Source: Cricetomys ansorgei (lineage: Eukaryota; Chordata; Mammalia; Rodentia; Nesomyidae). From it: a stretch of 64,000 bases of DNA. The stretch covers positions 16,475,501-16,539,500 of the forward strand of contig JAMJFZ010003163.1 of assembly GCA_026225945.1 (NCBI GenBank), read 5' to 3'. A program made the position numbers and the translations under genes. The first letter of the stretch is position 1; the number at the start of each line of letters is the position of its first letter. The notes beneath the pieces were generated by a model that was not told where the DNA came from, did no database searches, and saw only the letters and a list, made by a program, of their open reading frames with translations. This document shows positions 32,892-45,164 of the stretch, piece after piece.

Positions 32892-35800
32892 CTACTGGGT
32901 ACTGGGGGGCTTGTAGGGCTCCAGGAGGAGGGCAGAAAAGGTGTTGACTTTGTCGGCTCCTCGAACCTCATGGGGTAACAGTGGCAGCTTCACAATGTGG
33001 AAGTCTTCATATAGGTCTTCCATCTGTAAGGGGTTTAGAGAGCAGAAAGCAGAGATTAAGGGCAGGAGGGTTTATAAGGGGGTAGGAGGTTAGCACAGAA
33101 GCCTATTGACATGGTAAGCTGGAGCAGGGCTAGCAAATCCAGGACTTGACTAGATGTCATGCTTCCCAGGCCAGCCTCAGTTCTCTAGATGCTGAGTGGA
33201 AAGAGGGTAGGGTATCAGGAGGCACAGGAGATCAGACAGGATTGGGGCATGGTTCTGCAGAGTATTGCTAAGCATGCACAAAGCCCCAAGTACTGTCTTC
33301 AGCAGGATCAAAATGAATGAACAAATGAACGAATACACACACCACACCCACACACACCCAGGACAGGCAAGTACTCTAACTGAGCCTCAGCCCCAGCAAT
33401 CAAGGATAAAGAGGGTCAGAGAATACAGTAAAAGATACAGGATTCTTGGCTGGGCAGGTGGGCACACCTGGTCCAGGTATTTGGCCTGGATCTTGTGGCG
33501 AGCCTCACACATCTTGCAGGGTTTTTCAGGGTCAGGGAAGACGAGCTGGTTGACGATGATGTTGTGGGTATCAATCTTGCACTTAGCCAGCTCTTGGATC
33601 AGCCGCTCCGTCTCATACAAGGACAAGAATTCAGCGATGCACACACAGATGAAGGTCGTCTGTTCCTGCGGGACATAAGACGAGAGCGAGGGAAGGGATC
33701 TGGCTGTTCCCATCCTCGTGAGCCTCTCACCACCTGCTGGACCACAACTCACAGGGTCCTTGAACTGCTCGCTAACGGATCGGATGACAGGCAACGTCTC
33801 TTCTAGCTTGGAGGCCAGCTGGTCAGCATTCATGTCCCCCAGGCCCAGCATGTTGCACATCTGTGGGGATGAGGGGACAGGCTTGCCACCTTCCTGGGCC
33901 CATCAGACCCTCTGGGTCAGGGTCTCCTGGGGCCAACTCACAGGTAGGTCTGTGTAATTTTAGCTCTTCCACTTTGTGGGCAAACAGGCCAAGAGAGGTG
34001 ACCTCCCGAGCTCTCAGTTTTCCCTCTCCACACCTTTCCCCCGAAAGCTGTTGTGCTATGCGAGTTGCCATGTGTTCCGTTATGGAGTGGTGCTGGGCAC
34101 TTAGTAGATGCTCAGCAGACATTACTATCTGAGGCTGGGGGAAGGCACATGCCTGCTCTACAGGCAGAACACAGGAGTGGGGACCAACGTCACAGTATTG
34201 ACAACTCATAGAACCATTCTTGGGATTTTTTTTTTTTTAAAGTGTATGTGCTGGTGAAGTGAGCACTGCAGTTTACAAAGAAGAAAAGGAAGACCCAGAG
34301 AGATGAAATGATTTACTTGGGGTAAATCACATGGAAGGTGAGATGTGGAGGGAGGCAGTCCATTTCATAGAGGAGGAGACAGGGAGACCAGGCCGCCTGC
34401 TCTGCCTCATGGAACATGGTCCAGGTAAGACACCAACAGAAGGAGGCACCTGCCTGTGAGATGAAGGGGCTGATCTGATTCTTGATCTGCATGAGACGGC
34501 CCAGGCCCCGCTCCACAATGGTGGGGAAGTTCAGGAGCCTGAGGGTGTGGCCGGTGGGTGCTGTGTCAAACACCACCACTGAGAAGTTCATGCCTTTCAC
34601 CAGCCTGAGGGGAAATGAGGATCAGGCTCACACCGGAGGCCCCCCCAGGGCAGGCAGGCAGCCCCCCAGTCCCTACCAAGCTGACCTCATGACCTCGGCG
34701 TAGCTCATGGCCTCGTCGATGCCCGGGAAGGCGCTCATGGCCTCCTGCATCATCTTCTTGCCCATGCTCAGCATGTTGTCCTCCTCGAAGAACTCGTCGG
34801 GGAGCTCTGCCACGCCCAGGCTGGGGTCTATCTCCTGGGGGGCCGAGGGGACCAGACTCAGGCTGTTGTGGCGATGGACTCCCAGGGGGAGCCTCGACTC
34901 CTAGGGGTGGGCTGGAGGAAGCCCGTGTAGGGCTCCAGCCACATAGCATCCTGGGTCTGTCCAGTGGTTCAACCCTCACAGTCAAGGACAAAATTGCCAA
35001 CTCGGACTAGGCGAGGCCCCAAAGGTAAGCTGAAACCCAAACCCACTGCAGGAATTTGCCTTCCCAGTATACAACCGCAGCTAACTCCGACCACGTCCAG
35101 ATCATGCCTGTAATGTCAGGCATCCTTGAACTGGATTCTTTTATTTTTTATCTTATTTTATTTTTCTTTAAGAAACAAGATTACTATGTAGTTAGGCTGG
35201 TCTTTCTCAGCCCTTGAGTGCTGGGATTACAGGTTATGTTTCACCAGGCTCAGCTAGCCTTAGTTATTTTCTATAGGTCACCTTGATATTGTTTTTCTCT
35301 CCCTGTCCCTGTTTACTGTCCCTCTTGGTCAGTATTCTCTTCTTCTGAGGAGGGAGGCAGTGTTGCAGATGGAACCGAAGACTTTACACAGGTTAGTGCT
35401 CCATCAAGTTATGCTGCCAGCCAATCACTAGGAGACTCTAAGTAGGTGCTCTACCACTGAGCAACTCTCAAGCCCCTTAGAGGGCTTCTAGCTGGACATT
35501 TGATCCTATTGATCCACCCTCTGAATGGCTTTTAGATAGGAGCTCTACTACTGAGATACAGTCCCAGCCTTGGCCTGATCCTTTATCCAGTGTAGGCTAC
35601 ATGGGTAACTTCTGCCAATTCTCCTTCTTCTTGGCTGTTGACAAGCTCCTCTCTCTGCTTTTCCTTAGCTTTTTGGTATTGCTGCTTTAGGGGCAAAAAT
35701 ACACCTGATCAGTCCTGTCTGCCCCCCCCATTCCTAATGATAGCTCTCCAATGGACACTTGAAAAGCCACACAATTCAGCTCACTAACCCTGCTCTCAGA

Positions 35801-36407
35801 AATGTTTGTGTGTTGCCTTGTCCCTCCTCAAATGTTTCTTGTCTTTTTCACTGTGGAAGTCTCAACCTTGGAAAGAAGCCCCTGGCTGAGCCTGGTGGTA
35901 CAGGCTCGTAATCCCAACTATTGAGCAGAACGAGGCAGGAGTTGCAAGTTTGGCGAATGCTACAGAATGAACTCAAAGCTGGTTGTAAACTTAGTGAGAT
36001 GCAGCCTGAAAACAACAACAAGCCAAAACCACAAACAAGAATGTAACCGGTCAGTAAAATGGCTCAGCAAGTAAAGAAACGTGCTCATGAGCCTGAAGAC
36101 CGAGTTCTATCCTGGAACTCAGTGAAGGTAGAGGAAAAGGAGAGTCACACACACAACAAAAACAAAGAAAAAAAACAAAACAAAAAACAAACAAAAAAAA
36201 CCAAGCAAAAGGGATTGGGGTGGTGAATCTGGCCTAGTATGCACCAGGTTTTGAGTTCAATTCCTAATCCTGGAAAACTTTTTTTTAAAAAAGACTTTTA
36301 ATCCAGCACTCGGGAGGCAGAGGCAGGTGGAGCTCTGTACGTTTAAGGCCAGCCTGGTCTACAGAGTTTCAGGACAGCCAGGGCTACACAGAGAAACCCT
36401 GTCTCGA

Positions 36408-36439
<32 letters not shown>

Positions 36440-39400
36440 AACCTGCCTCAGCTGCTCTAGAGACGGAGGCTGAGGTAGGAGAACTGTCTGATCCCAGGAG
36501 TTCAAGGCTAGCGTGGGCAGCATAGTGAAACTCTGTCTCAGCAACTCCTTGTTTCTTTCCTATGAGGTTCCCATCACAATTACTGGTTCCCTCATTAAAA
36601 CTAAGCAATCTTACGCACTGGAGGGACGGCTCAGAGGTTTTAAAAGTACTGGCTGCTGTTCTAGAGGTCTCAGGTTCAATTCCCAGCACCCCACATGGAG
36701 GCTTACCACTGTCTGTAACTCCAGTCCCAGGGGATGCAACACCCTCTTCCAGCCCCTGAGGGCACTGCACTCACTTGCTGCAATACACACTGGCATATCA
36801 TTTATGCACGCAGGAGGGTAAAAAGTTCAAGTCATCCTTGGCTACATTTCTTGTTGGAGGCCATGAGATTGTCTCAAAAAAAACCAAACCAAAACAAAAC
36901 AAAAAACAACAACAGAACAATGAGGACTGGAGAGATGAGTCATTAAGTCACTACGAGCACTTACTGCTCTGGCTATGATATGACATTGCCCACATCAGGC
37001 ATCTCACAACTACTTATACATCTTTAGCTCCAGAGGATCCAAAGTTATCTTCAGGCCTCTCTAAAAACTGTATGTAAGTAGTGCATGTCACATACAAGCA
37101 GTCACACAAACACACACAAAATAAATAACAACCAAAAAAAACAAACCCCAAAACCCCCAAAATCTAATAATCTCATTGCTTTACTTCTAAAATATATTCC
37201 AAATCTAATTACTCCTTCCTCCTCCCATTCTTTCCTTTTAAGAGTCTACCATGTCATTATGACCTGGATACATTCCCAGCCTTCTGGTTACTCTTGCTGA
37301 CTTCACCCTTGACTTACTGCCCAATTTCCACATGACAGTCAGACATGGATTTCTTTGTTTGTTTCTTTTTTTGAGACAGGGTTTCTCTATGTAGCCCTCA
37401 CTGTCCTAGAACTCACTTTATACAGCAGGCTGGTCTCAAACCCCAAGAGCCACCTGCCTCTGTCTTCCTGGTGCTGTGACTAAAGGTGTGTGCCACTGTG
37501 TCCAGCCGATTTGCTATTATTGTTGTTACTATTGTCATTATTATTATTATTATCCATAGGGTTTCTCTGTGTAACCCTGATAGTCATTTTGGAGACCAGG
37601 CTGGCCTCAAACTCAGAGATCTGCGCCTGCCTCTGCCTCCCAAATGCTGGGATTAAAGGCGTGTGCCTGCCGCCGCTGCCATGACCACTCCTACCGCCAC
37701 CCGGCTATTTTTTTTTTTTTAAAGATAGGATCTTTTTATGTAATTCTGCTGGCCTCAAATTCACAGTGGTCTACTTGACTCTGCCTCTCTAGTGCTGGAA
37801 TTAAAGATATGTGTCACTATGTTCAGCCCTTTTTAAAAGTATGAACATGGGAGATGCAGCTGAACACTGGCCCACCATGCCAGGTGCCCTGGGGTTTGTC
37901 TCAAGCAGCAGCAGCAAAGAATGTGTACTGCTCTTCCAGAGGACCCTCATTCATTCCCCAGCACCCACATAGGGATGGGAGTTCACAATTGCCTGTAACT
38001 TCACCTGGGGTTGTGTGCATGTGTGTGTGTGTGTGCGTGTGTGCTGATGTCTCTGGCTTCTGCACTCATGTCCAGGGATACAACACAGAACTAAAATAAA
38101 GTAAAGCTTTGAATAGTTTCCTATCAAAAAATAGCCTTCTGTCAAACTTATACCCAAAGCCAAACGGTTTGTCCAGCCAGCAAAGTCCCACAGTGTGTAC
38201 CTCTGATTGCTCTTCCTTTTCCTTCCTTTCGCTTACTTAGTTCCAGTTGATTGCCTTCCTGACCACTCCTTAAAGGTTTCCTTCCCACAAGTTTCTCTGG
38301 GGGGGGGGTTTGTTGGGGAAAGGGTAACACCAAAGAGATGAGAATGCAGACTATCAAAGGCCTGATGGCTGCTGGTAGGTATGTCCCCAAGAGACCTCAT
38401 GTTTGGGGCTATCAAAATGGCTCAGTGGTTAAGAGTATTAGCTGCTCTTCTAGAGGATCTGGACTAAATTCCCAGTCCCTAGATGGGGGCTCACAACCAT
38501 TTGTAACCCCAGTCCCAGAGAATCTGAGCCCTTTTCTGGCCTGCATGGGTACCAGGCATGCACTCTAGGTAAAACACCTGTCATTAAAACAAAAACAAAA
38601 CCAAAAACTTATGGGAACCTCAGCCTGAGTGGATCCCAGCTTTACTTACCATAGCAAAGAGGTTGTCATAGCCTTTGACCTTGGTAGGCACCTTGGAGAA
38701 CTTCTGATCAAAAGCATCTGAGATGTTATGGGCTGGGTCTGTGGAAATGATTAGAACACTCTCACGTCCCTTAGACAGCTGGACTGCCAGGCTACAGCTG
38801 CACAAAAGAAAGGTGGGAAGACAGTGAGGAGTCAGCTTTGGTAGTGGGGGTCTGTAGCAGGAGATGCAAGGTTGGGCCACAGGGACCTGGATCGGCAGGG
38901 ACCTTAGCAGCAAAGTATAGTAGGGTCCCAGTAGGATCGAGCCCCTACTTAATCATTGCCGAGATCACTGCCCTTCCACTTGGATTGGACTGGTGTGCAA
39001 TATTCATGACTGATTCGGCATGTTGGAGTACCTGCTTCTGCTTTTTTGGCACTGGCACAGTCCAGCTGTCCAGCCAGCACAGACTGCTCTCCCTCCCTAA
39101 CTCCACTTGTTAAGGAAAATGAGCTCCATCTCTCAATGAGGCACCATAACCATGTGCCTCTTCTACCGCCTTCTACTCTTTCCCGCGCTGGGCACCAAAT
39201 GGAAGGATCGTGAGACTATGACAGCTTGCCTTAGTGTCCCTCCCTCGACTCCGAACTCCCTGGGGGGTACTGTCCTGCCGACTGCGGCATTTAAATGCTA
39301 CTCTGCACACCCCACGCGCTGGATTCACAAGACTCAAAGAGGGATTATCCAACTCAGGATGCCAGGCTTGCATTCAGAGGTATCTTCGGCAGGCTGCGGT

Positions 39401-39700
39401 AACTTCCGGAAAGTACAACCCTGAAGGGTTCCACTCCGATCGCTTTGCCGGGCTCGGGATGAAAAAGCCGGTCCCTGTCCTCCCCTTCGTCCGGTGGTAC
39501 AGCCCACCCGTTTCCCAAGCCCCACCAGAGCCTCCTTACCTGCAAGTGGTCTTACCCACGCCACCCTTGCCCCCGACGAAGATCCACTTAAGGCTGCGTT
39601 GCTCGATGATATTGCTAAGCGTGGGTTCCAGCGGCTCCACATCAGGCGCATCCTCGAACTCCTCTGCCTCAACCCCCCACCCGGCCACCGCTGCCGCCAT
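32892..39700 (-). CDS. Get3: Get3 / Asna1 (TRC40), tail-anchored protein targeting ATPase (complete, 7 exons)
   Basis: Coding exons on the minus strand: 39700-39540, 38797-38650, 34834-34686, 34604-34454, 33860-33753, 33665-33468, 33023-32892. They total 1,047 nt, or 348 aa, the same length as the human protein. Motifs: deviant Walker [10 protein letters not shown] at residues 43-51; switch I STDPAHN with D74 as catalytic Asp; A-loop-type [10 protein letters not shown]; and the zinc CxxC C289-K-M-C292. Known role: a cytosolic homodimer that takes tail-anchored proteins from the BAG6/UBL4A/GET4 complex and delivers them to the WRB/CAML receptor on the ER. Intron 4 is GC-AG (CAG|gcaggt at the end of exon 4); the other introns are GT-AG. 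The start codon lies in a perfect TISU element. Intron 2 (34835-38649) is packed with SINEs. The gene is divergent from Trir, 1.4 kb away. Confidence 0.97.
33242..33302 (+). repeat. ID SINE fragment
   Basis: ID-like ggggcatggttctgcagagt ... gccccaagtactgtcttcag in the last Get3 intron, followed by a CACA-rich tail. Confidence 0.6.
33861..34453 (-). other. Get3: GC-AG intron 4 of Get3
   Basis: Exon 4 must end ...TCA CAG to join ATG TGC AAC of exon 5 in the family protein (FISQMCNMLG). The intron therefore begins gcaggt, a GC donor with a strong CAG| exon side, and ends ccccacag. The nearest GT, four bases in, would break the frame. The intron body contains MIR-like sequence at about 34071-34330. 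Confidence 0.85.
35130..38615. repeat. SINE-saturated Get3 intron 2
   Basis: B1 (-) at about 35140-35250, 37355-37510, 37540-37705 and 37710-37830; B1 (+) at about 35890-36030, 36290-36440, 36440-36545 and 36800-36915; B2-type (+) at about 36045-36200, 36608-36800, 36918-37150, 37850-38105 and 38405-38615; ID at about 36210-36280. 35270-35880 has nothing firmly recognised. Confidence 0.75.
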
Positions 39701-39745
39701 CTTGGAGCTGGCTCACGTGATCATGCGGGGCGCACCACGTGCTAA
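39693..39745 (-). promoter_or_regulatory. Get3: Get3 TISU start and E-box promoter core
   Basis: Around the ATG the minus strand reads CAAGATGGCGGC (39704-39693), an exact match to the TISU consensus SAASATGGCGGC. TISU combines a YY1 site with the start codon of genes with very short 5' UTRs. CACGTG E-boxes follow upstream at 39714-39719 and 39736-39741. No TATA box is seen. Confidence 0.75.
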
Positions 39746-40739
39746 ACATCTACAGGGGAAATGCGTTTGCCACAGCCCTGTGGAAGCTGGAAAACTGACT
39801 TATTTTCATCATGCATTGACATTTAGGGACAATGAGAGCTATACTTTCATCATTTTATGCGTCGCGAGCTCACCTTGCTGAACTCTTGTCTGTAGTTTTC
39901 CAAGAATTCCCCTGTCTTGTGAGCATATTGGTATGATCCACACTATTGCCCTTCACTGATTGGACCCTAAGTCTTGCAGCACTCTTTTCATTGGCTGTAT
40001 CTTGTCTTACTTTCACTAATCACGCTCGAGTCCCTGCAGGCGTGACCCTCTCCTTAGCAACCAGCCAAACATCCTGTTTAAGCTCTTTGGGTGAAGTTAG
40101 TTCAGAGGTGTCTCTTGGCTCGATTCATTTCCCCCTTACTTTCCATTTTGGACCTCAACATGTCCTCAGGTCTGCTAGTTACTCAGTTGGCTCCTGCTGC
40201 AAACCAATCACGAACAAACTGGTTAGTTGGCTGAAGGTTGTTTGAAGGCAAAAAAGACTCCCTTTGTAGTAGGGTATGCAGACTTTTGTCCTGTGTGCCC
40301 CGAACCCCCATGGTGCGCAGGAATGATATCTGCAACAGTTGTCCTTGTAGAGAGAACTTTAATATCCGAAACTCCTGTCGTGCTTGGGCGCTCTGCTCTC
40401 TCTGTGTGTGCTCCAAGGTCAGCAAATGCTATTTGAATTGAATCCCTGTCTTCAGGAAGTAGTACAAGGGTTCTTAGTCCCTTGGTGCAGAACACAACTC
40501 ATACCTTCGGCTTCATTTGAGTGCTCCAGACGAGGTGTCTAGTTGCACGCAGCCAGCAGTATCCTTATTTCAAGATAAGAGATTAAATTCAGAGACAGAT
40601 GCCCAACCTAGAGAAGCTTCCATTTCTAGTAGGAGGTACCAAGTTAGGCAGATATGCTTTCTAGACCTAGTTAGAGGCCACCCAAGTTCCCGAGTCAACT
40701 GAGCACACAGTCCCCAAACAAGATCCTTTAAATTACAGA
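39746..40739. other. Spacer between divergent Get3 and Trir; no gene seen
   Basis: About 1 kb of largely unique sequence with no recognised SINE. An AT/CpG-poor stretch with isolated CpGs lies at 40300-40400. Small open frames are unsupported. Confidence 0.5.
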
Positions 40740-41082
40740 GTTCTGGTGGCCGACTGGTATTGTGCTCGCTCAGCCCTTAAAAAGGACCCAGGTCCCAGAC
40801 GATGGTCCCATTCTCGGGGAGCTTCTGTCTGCTTAACGAACTCGTGTCTGGGAGGATTAGGGTCTGAAGAACAGAAGGAAAGGCACCGGGCTCCTGGGCT
40901 CCACCGACTGGTTGCCAGCTCAGAGCCCCTTTGCCCTACCCAAGCCCCGCCCCACTCTGCATTGACTTCTGGATTCAGACCTCTCTTCCCAGCATGCACT
41001 GCTCCAGACGAAGCCAGTCCCGCGCCAAGCGCGCGGTGTAAGAGCCTCTCCCGAAGTCCTTTGCGCGGCACCTGGCGACAAA
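40740..41082 (+). promoter_or_regulatory. Trir: Trir CpG-rich promoter / 5' UTR
   Basis: CpG density rises from about 40740 through exon 1 (CpG-rich runs near 41015-41070). No TATA box or CACGTG E-box was seen, unlike the other CpG promoters here. Long open frames on the minus strand across this region and exon 1 come from GC bias. The transcription start is not resolved. Confidence 0.55.
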
Positions 41083-44000
41083 ATGGCTGCCCGAGGGAGA
41101 CGGGCGGAGCCTCCGAGTCGGGAGGCGCCCGGCCCTGCGGGCGGCGGCAGGAGCCGATGGGCTGAGTCGGGGCCTGGAACGTCACCCGAGAGCGGGGACG
41201 ACGAGGTGTCGGGCTCAAGTCCGGTGTCCGGCGGTGTGAACTTGTTCGCCAACGACGGCAGCTTCCTGGAGCTGTTCAAGCGGAAGATGGAGGAGGAGCA
41301 GCGGCAGCGGCAGGAGGAGCCACCCCCGGGCCCGCAGCGACCCGACCCACCGGCCTCCGCCGCGGCGGGCCCAGGGAATCCGAAGAGGAAGGGAGGCCCA
41401 GGCCCCACGCTCAGCTTCGTAAGGAGCCGCGGGGGTGGGGGCGGGCGCCGGGGCCCCTGTTGGCAGCGGGAGTCGGGCCCGGGAAGGGGCGTCATGGTCC
41501 AAGGCAGTCCTCCACTCGGATGCCCGGACGGTCCCGGTCGCTTGCTGAGAATGTTGAATCTGGATTCCGGACGAGAGGTGTTTCTGGGCGGGAGTGGGGA
41601 CCCCCAAATCTTACTCGCGGGACCTGAGAACCGGGAAATTATGTTGGAAGCAGTGCTCTGGGGATAGGATTCCTGTTTGGTTGGTACCCAGACTTTGAAT
41701 AGTGGGAATCCACAGACACACAGTGTGGGGGGAAAGCAGGGGAGAAAATTCCGAGTCGGCTGTATTCGTTATATTCAGACTACCGGCCGTAGCCGGGCGT
41801 GGTAGCACACGCCTTGTAATACCAACACTGGAGGCAAGAAGACCGAGGATTCGAAAGTGAGATCCTGTCTCAACTAAAAAATACAAACCAAAACAAAACA
41901 ACCAAAACAATCAACCAACAACAAAATGCAACTCACTGACTCTGTGGCCTTAGGAAGATCAATCTATTCCTTTCTATATTATTTAACTAGCGTCTGTTTA
42001 TTGAACACCTTAACTTGGGTATTTAGTGGTGGATTTGACAGAAAAGGAGGTTGTTTGTTTGGAGCTTGGGTGGCCTACCCTCATTTTCTGTAGTTTTAAT
42101 AATTGACACCATTGCACCTTTGAATGTGAGTAGTACATGAAGTGGTCCAGAAAGGTCGGTTAGTACAGACTCTTACAGAAAGAACCAGACCAGGGTTCTC
42201 TACTGGTGACAAGTCTCCTTATCCTCCTTATCCTTTGGAAAAGTCTGTAGAGATTTTGGTTGTTAAAACTCTGAGAGGAGATGCTAGTGACATCTATGGG
42301 TAGATACCAGGGATACTATTCAGTATCCTACAATGCATGGGATAGCAAAGAATGATCTAGCTGAAAATGTCAAGAGTACCAGGTTGAGGAGCTCTGGGTT
42401 AAATAAACTGGATATATACTCGTTAGTTTTGAGCTTGCTTTGTCTCTGGTTTTGAGATAGAGGTCCTGTAGTGGGGATGAAGAAATGTTGGTTTGAGAAT
42501 AATAGAGGGAGTCAAGTATTGGATCCAGCTCTGTGGTTTGGGGCAAGGCTTAAGTTTCTTTAGCTCTTAAAAGGGTATGAGCTGGACAAGGTGGCACATA
42601 CATCTAATCCTAGTGCTGTGGAGGTTGAGGCCAGAGGATTGCAGCGTTTGAATTCAGCCAAGGTTATGTAGCAGTACTTTGTTTCAAAAAACAACAGCAA
42701 AAGTGTGTGTGTGTCTGTGTGTGTGTTCAGTAGTGTGAGCCTGTAATCTCAGCTACTTAGGAGCTGAGACTTGAGGATCTGAAGTACAGAATATGTTCAA
42801 AGCTAGTCTGAGCAACTTAGTGAGACCCTGTCTCAAAATAAAAACAAGAGGTGAGGGGATATAGTTGAGCAGTAGATTGCTTTGAGTACTTGAGATCCTG
42901 GATTCCATCTGCAGTACTATACAAAAGTGACTGGGGGAATAGTCCTGGCAGTAACTGATGCTTCGTTGAAGGGTCAGTACAGGATGATGTCTTGGAAGTC
43001 CCCAGGTAAGGGGAGAAAATGATACCAGGGTGAAAATCCAGAGGAAATATAAAGTGACAGGACCTAGGTTGGTGTGACGGTCAAGGGTAGAGGCTGAAAT
43101 CTTTTCCAGAACGGGAACAGCAGTAGTGTTAACTCATTTCATTTATTCATGAGTAGCCACTATAGTCATACCTCTAAAAAAGCCAGGTCATATCAGGGTA
43201 GAATTGGGGATCTTTTGTGATTCAAGGTGCTCCCACTGGCTGTGCACCTACTATATTGTTCTCTTGTTGGCAGCCTGTCCTATCGCTCCCCAGAGGGTTG
43301 TCTTTATCTCTAAAATTGCATTCAAATAGCATAATTGAATGTGAGAGGTGATAACATGACCATAGTACTCTGTGTATGGTATATAGGGCTCTGTGTGTAG
43401 TAATGCTTAATAAAGAAAGCCATTGCTACTTATGTGGTCCCTGCCAGAACAGGGTGAGGCCTGGGCAGAAAGAGTGAGGACAGAGCCAGTCCCCAGCAAG
43501 GTGAGCACTCGTCTGGTCCCCTGGGAGGGTAGCCTGGGGCCCAGGACTGCCTGGGCATGGCAGCCCAGGGCAGGCGCTGAGTCGAGTGTGCTCCTCTCTG
43601 ATTGCTGCGCAGGTCGGCCGGCTGGAGGAGCTGGGCGAGGCGTCGCTAGGAAGGTGTAGTGGGCCTCAGCACCGCCAAGGGCGGGCCCGGCTCCTGTAAC
43701 CCTTGCAGTCTTCTGTCCCTTCACCCAGGTGGGCAAGCGCAGAGGCGGGAACAAACTAGCCCTCAAGACGGGAATAGTAGCCAAGAAGCAGAAGACGGAG
43801 GATGAGGTGAGTTGGGCTGGTTAGGGGTCCTAACTGCCTTTCCTTCCAAACTCAGTGCCCAATGGTCAGGCTTGGATGGGTGGCCCTGGTAGGGTGGGAG
43901 GTCCCCCAGATAACCTGTTTCTGCTTATTTTTTTCCCTCAAACCCCCAGGACCTTTAGGATAATACTGGGGATGGGTCAGCTGTCTTATGGCATTCTTAA

Positions 44001-44171
44001 CTCCTGTCCTTAGCTTCTTGGGCATCAGTCTTCCAACCGGTCCTCCCTCCTCTGACCCCACAGGTATTAACAAGTAAAGGTGACGCATGGGCCAAGTACA
44101 TGGCAGAAGTGAAAAAGTACAAAGCCCACCAGTGCGGTGACGATGATAAAACTCGGCCCCTGGTGAAATGA
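41083..44171 (+). CDS. Trir: Trir (C19orf43), telomerase RNA component interacting RNase (complete, 3 exons)
   Basis: Coding exons 41083-41418, 43729-43806 and 44064-44171 give 522 nt, or 173 aa; the human protein is 176 aa. The N-terminal third is Gly/Pro/Ser/Arg-rich and low complexity. A conserved segment follows (VNLFANDGSFLELFKRKMEE), then a Glu/Gln/Arg stretch. The C-terminal half is basic (GKRRGGNKLALKTG, KKQKTEDE) and ends in DDDKTRPLVK. From family knowledge it is a nuclear exoribonuclease able to trim the telomerase RNA component. I see no classical nuclease motif and rely on overall identity to the family. The start is the first ATG of the CpG-rich exon. All introns are GT-AG, phase 0. 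Intron 1 (2.3 kb) has B1 and ID SINEs. Confidence 0.95.
41790..42925 (+). repeat. SINEs in Trir intron 1
   Basis: B1 at about 41790-41900 (gccgggcgtggtagcacacg), B1 at about 42580-42700 and 42730-42850, ID at about 42850-42925. A tttattgaacacctta string near 41998 resembles MIR. The rest of the intron to 43728 shows nothing recognised. Confidence 0.7.
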
Positions 44172-44451
44172 CCCCCTCCTGGGTGCTCACTACCTGGGAC
44201 TCTCTGCGATGTACATAACTATTTAATGTGGTAACGGCAGCGGCCTTCCTGGAGGACTGATACACAGAAGGAAATCAAGGCGTTTCCCGTGGCCGCAGAC
44301 CATTCTCCAGGACTCTTTTTTACCTTGAGCACTTGCCTCCTGAGACTTACTAGACCAGTGGTTTACTGTCCCCTTTCTTCCCACCACCTTGCTTTCTCTG
44401 GCTCTGTCTGTCTCTTCTTGCTGTCTCTCCTTTTAGCAGTCACTTCTGAGA

Positions 44452-44457
44452 AGTAAA
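44452..44457 (+). terminator. Trir: Trir poly(A) signal variant AGTAAA
   Basis: No AATAAA follows the Trir stop closely. AGTAAA, a known weaker variant, lies 281 nt after the TGA, followed by a GT-rich element (tgtagttgtgtgctggttt) within 30 nt. This is the best-supported 3' end. Confidence 0.6.
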
Positions 44458-44939
44458 GAACCTGACTTAGTGCTGTAGTTGTGTGCTGGTTTAATCTTCT
44501 TTGCGATCTTCAAGCTAAGTGTTTGCTCACTGGTGGATACCACACCTGCCAGTGCTTGGGTGGACCCACTGTGGAGGGGGAAAGAGGGGAAGGCTTTCTA
44601 GGCAGGGACACATGCTGCCTGTCTTGGACTCTCAAGACATCTTTCTTCCCTCTTTAGTAACTGTGGCACTTGAAGTCCTGTCTTGTTTGTGTTTTGTTTT
44701 TGATTTGAGACAGAGTCTTCTTATGTGCAGAGGGTTTGTCTCCTGCCTCATCAGCGTGGTATGGATATGTACTGCTTTTAAGTGTCCTCACGGTCTCAGT
44801 TTAGCTGTGACTTGGGTTGTTCTTCAGTGTGAGTGTGCTTGCCTAGTGCACATAAGGCACTGTTCAATCTCTGGCACTCCACATTTGTGCATCACGCAGT
44901 CTTATGTTTTCACTAATATAAAGCTGTTACTTATTCCCC

Positions 44940-45035
44940 AGATACTGACCACGCACTTAGTATATGCCAAGGCTGTTCTGTACTCCAGGTGCCAGAGAAT
45001 TGAACAGCTTACATTCTCCCTGTCCTTGTAGGAAA
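44940..45035. repeat. Possible MIR fragment
   Basis: gcacttagtatatgccaagg and a following stretch resemble MIR. Low similarity. Confidence 0.35.
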
Positions 45036-45164
45036 CAGATGGGAAGAAAAAAGGGATGGCCTTTTGGGTGGTGACTACTAACAGGGATAGAATAGAGGCT
45101 AGTTGGGTGGGGGGATGTCTGTTTTAGGCCACTTTATATTTTTGGTTGTGAACTTAGCCTTCAA

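Noticed and set aside
40920..41495. 191-codon minus-strand open frame opposite Trir exon 1
   Set aside because: Shadow of a GC-rich exon and promoter; the sense strand encodes the conserved Trir protein.
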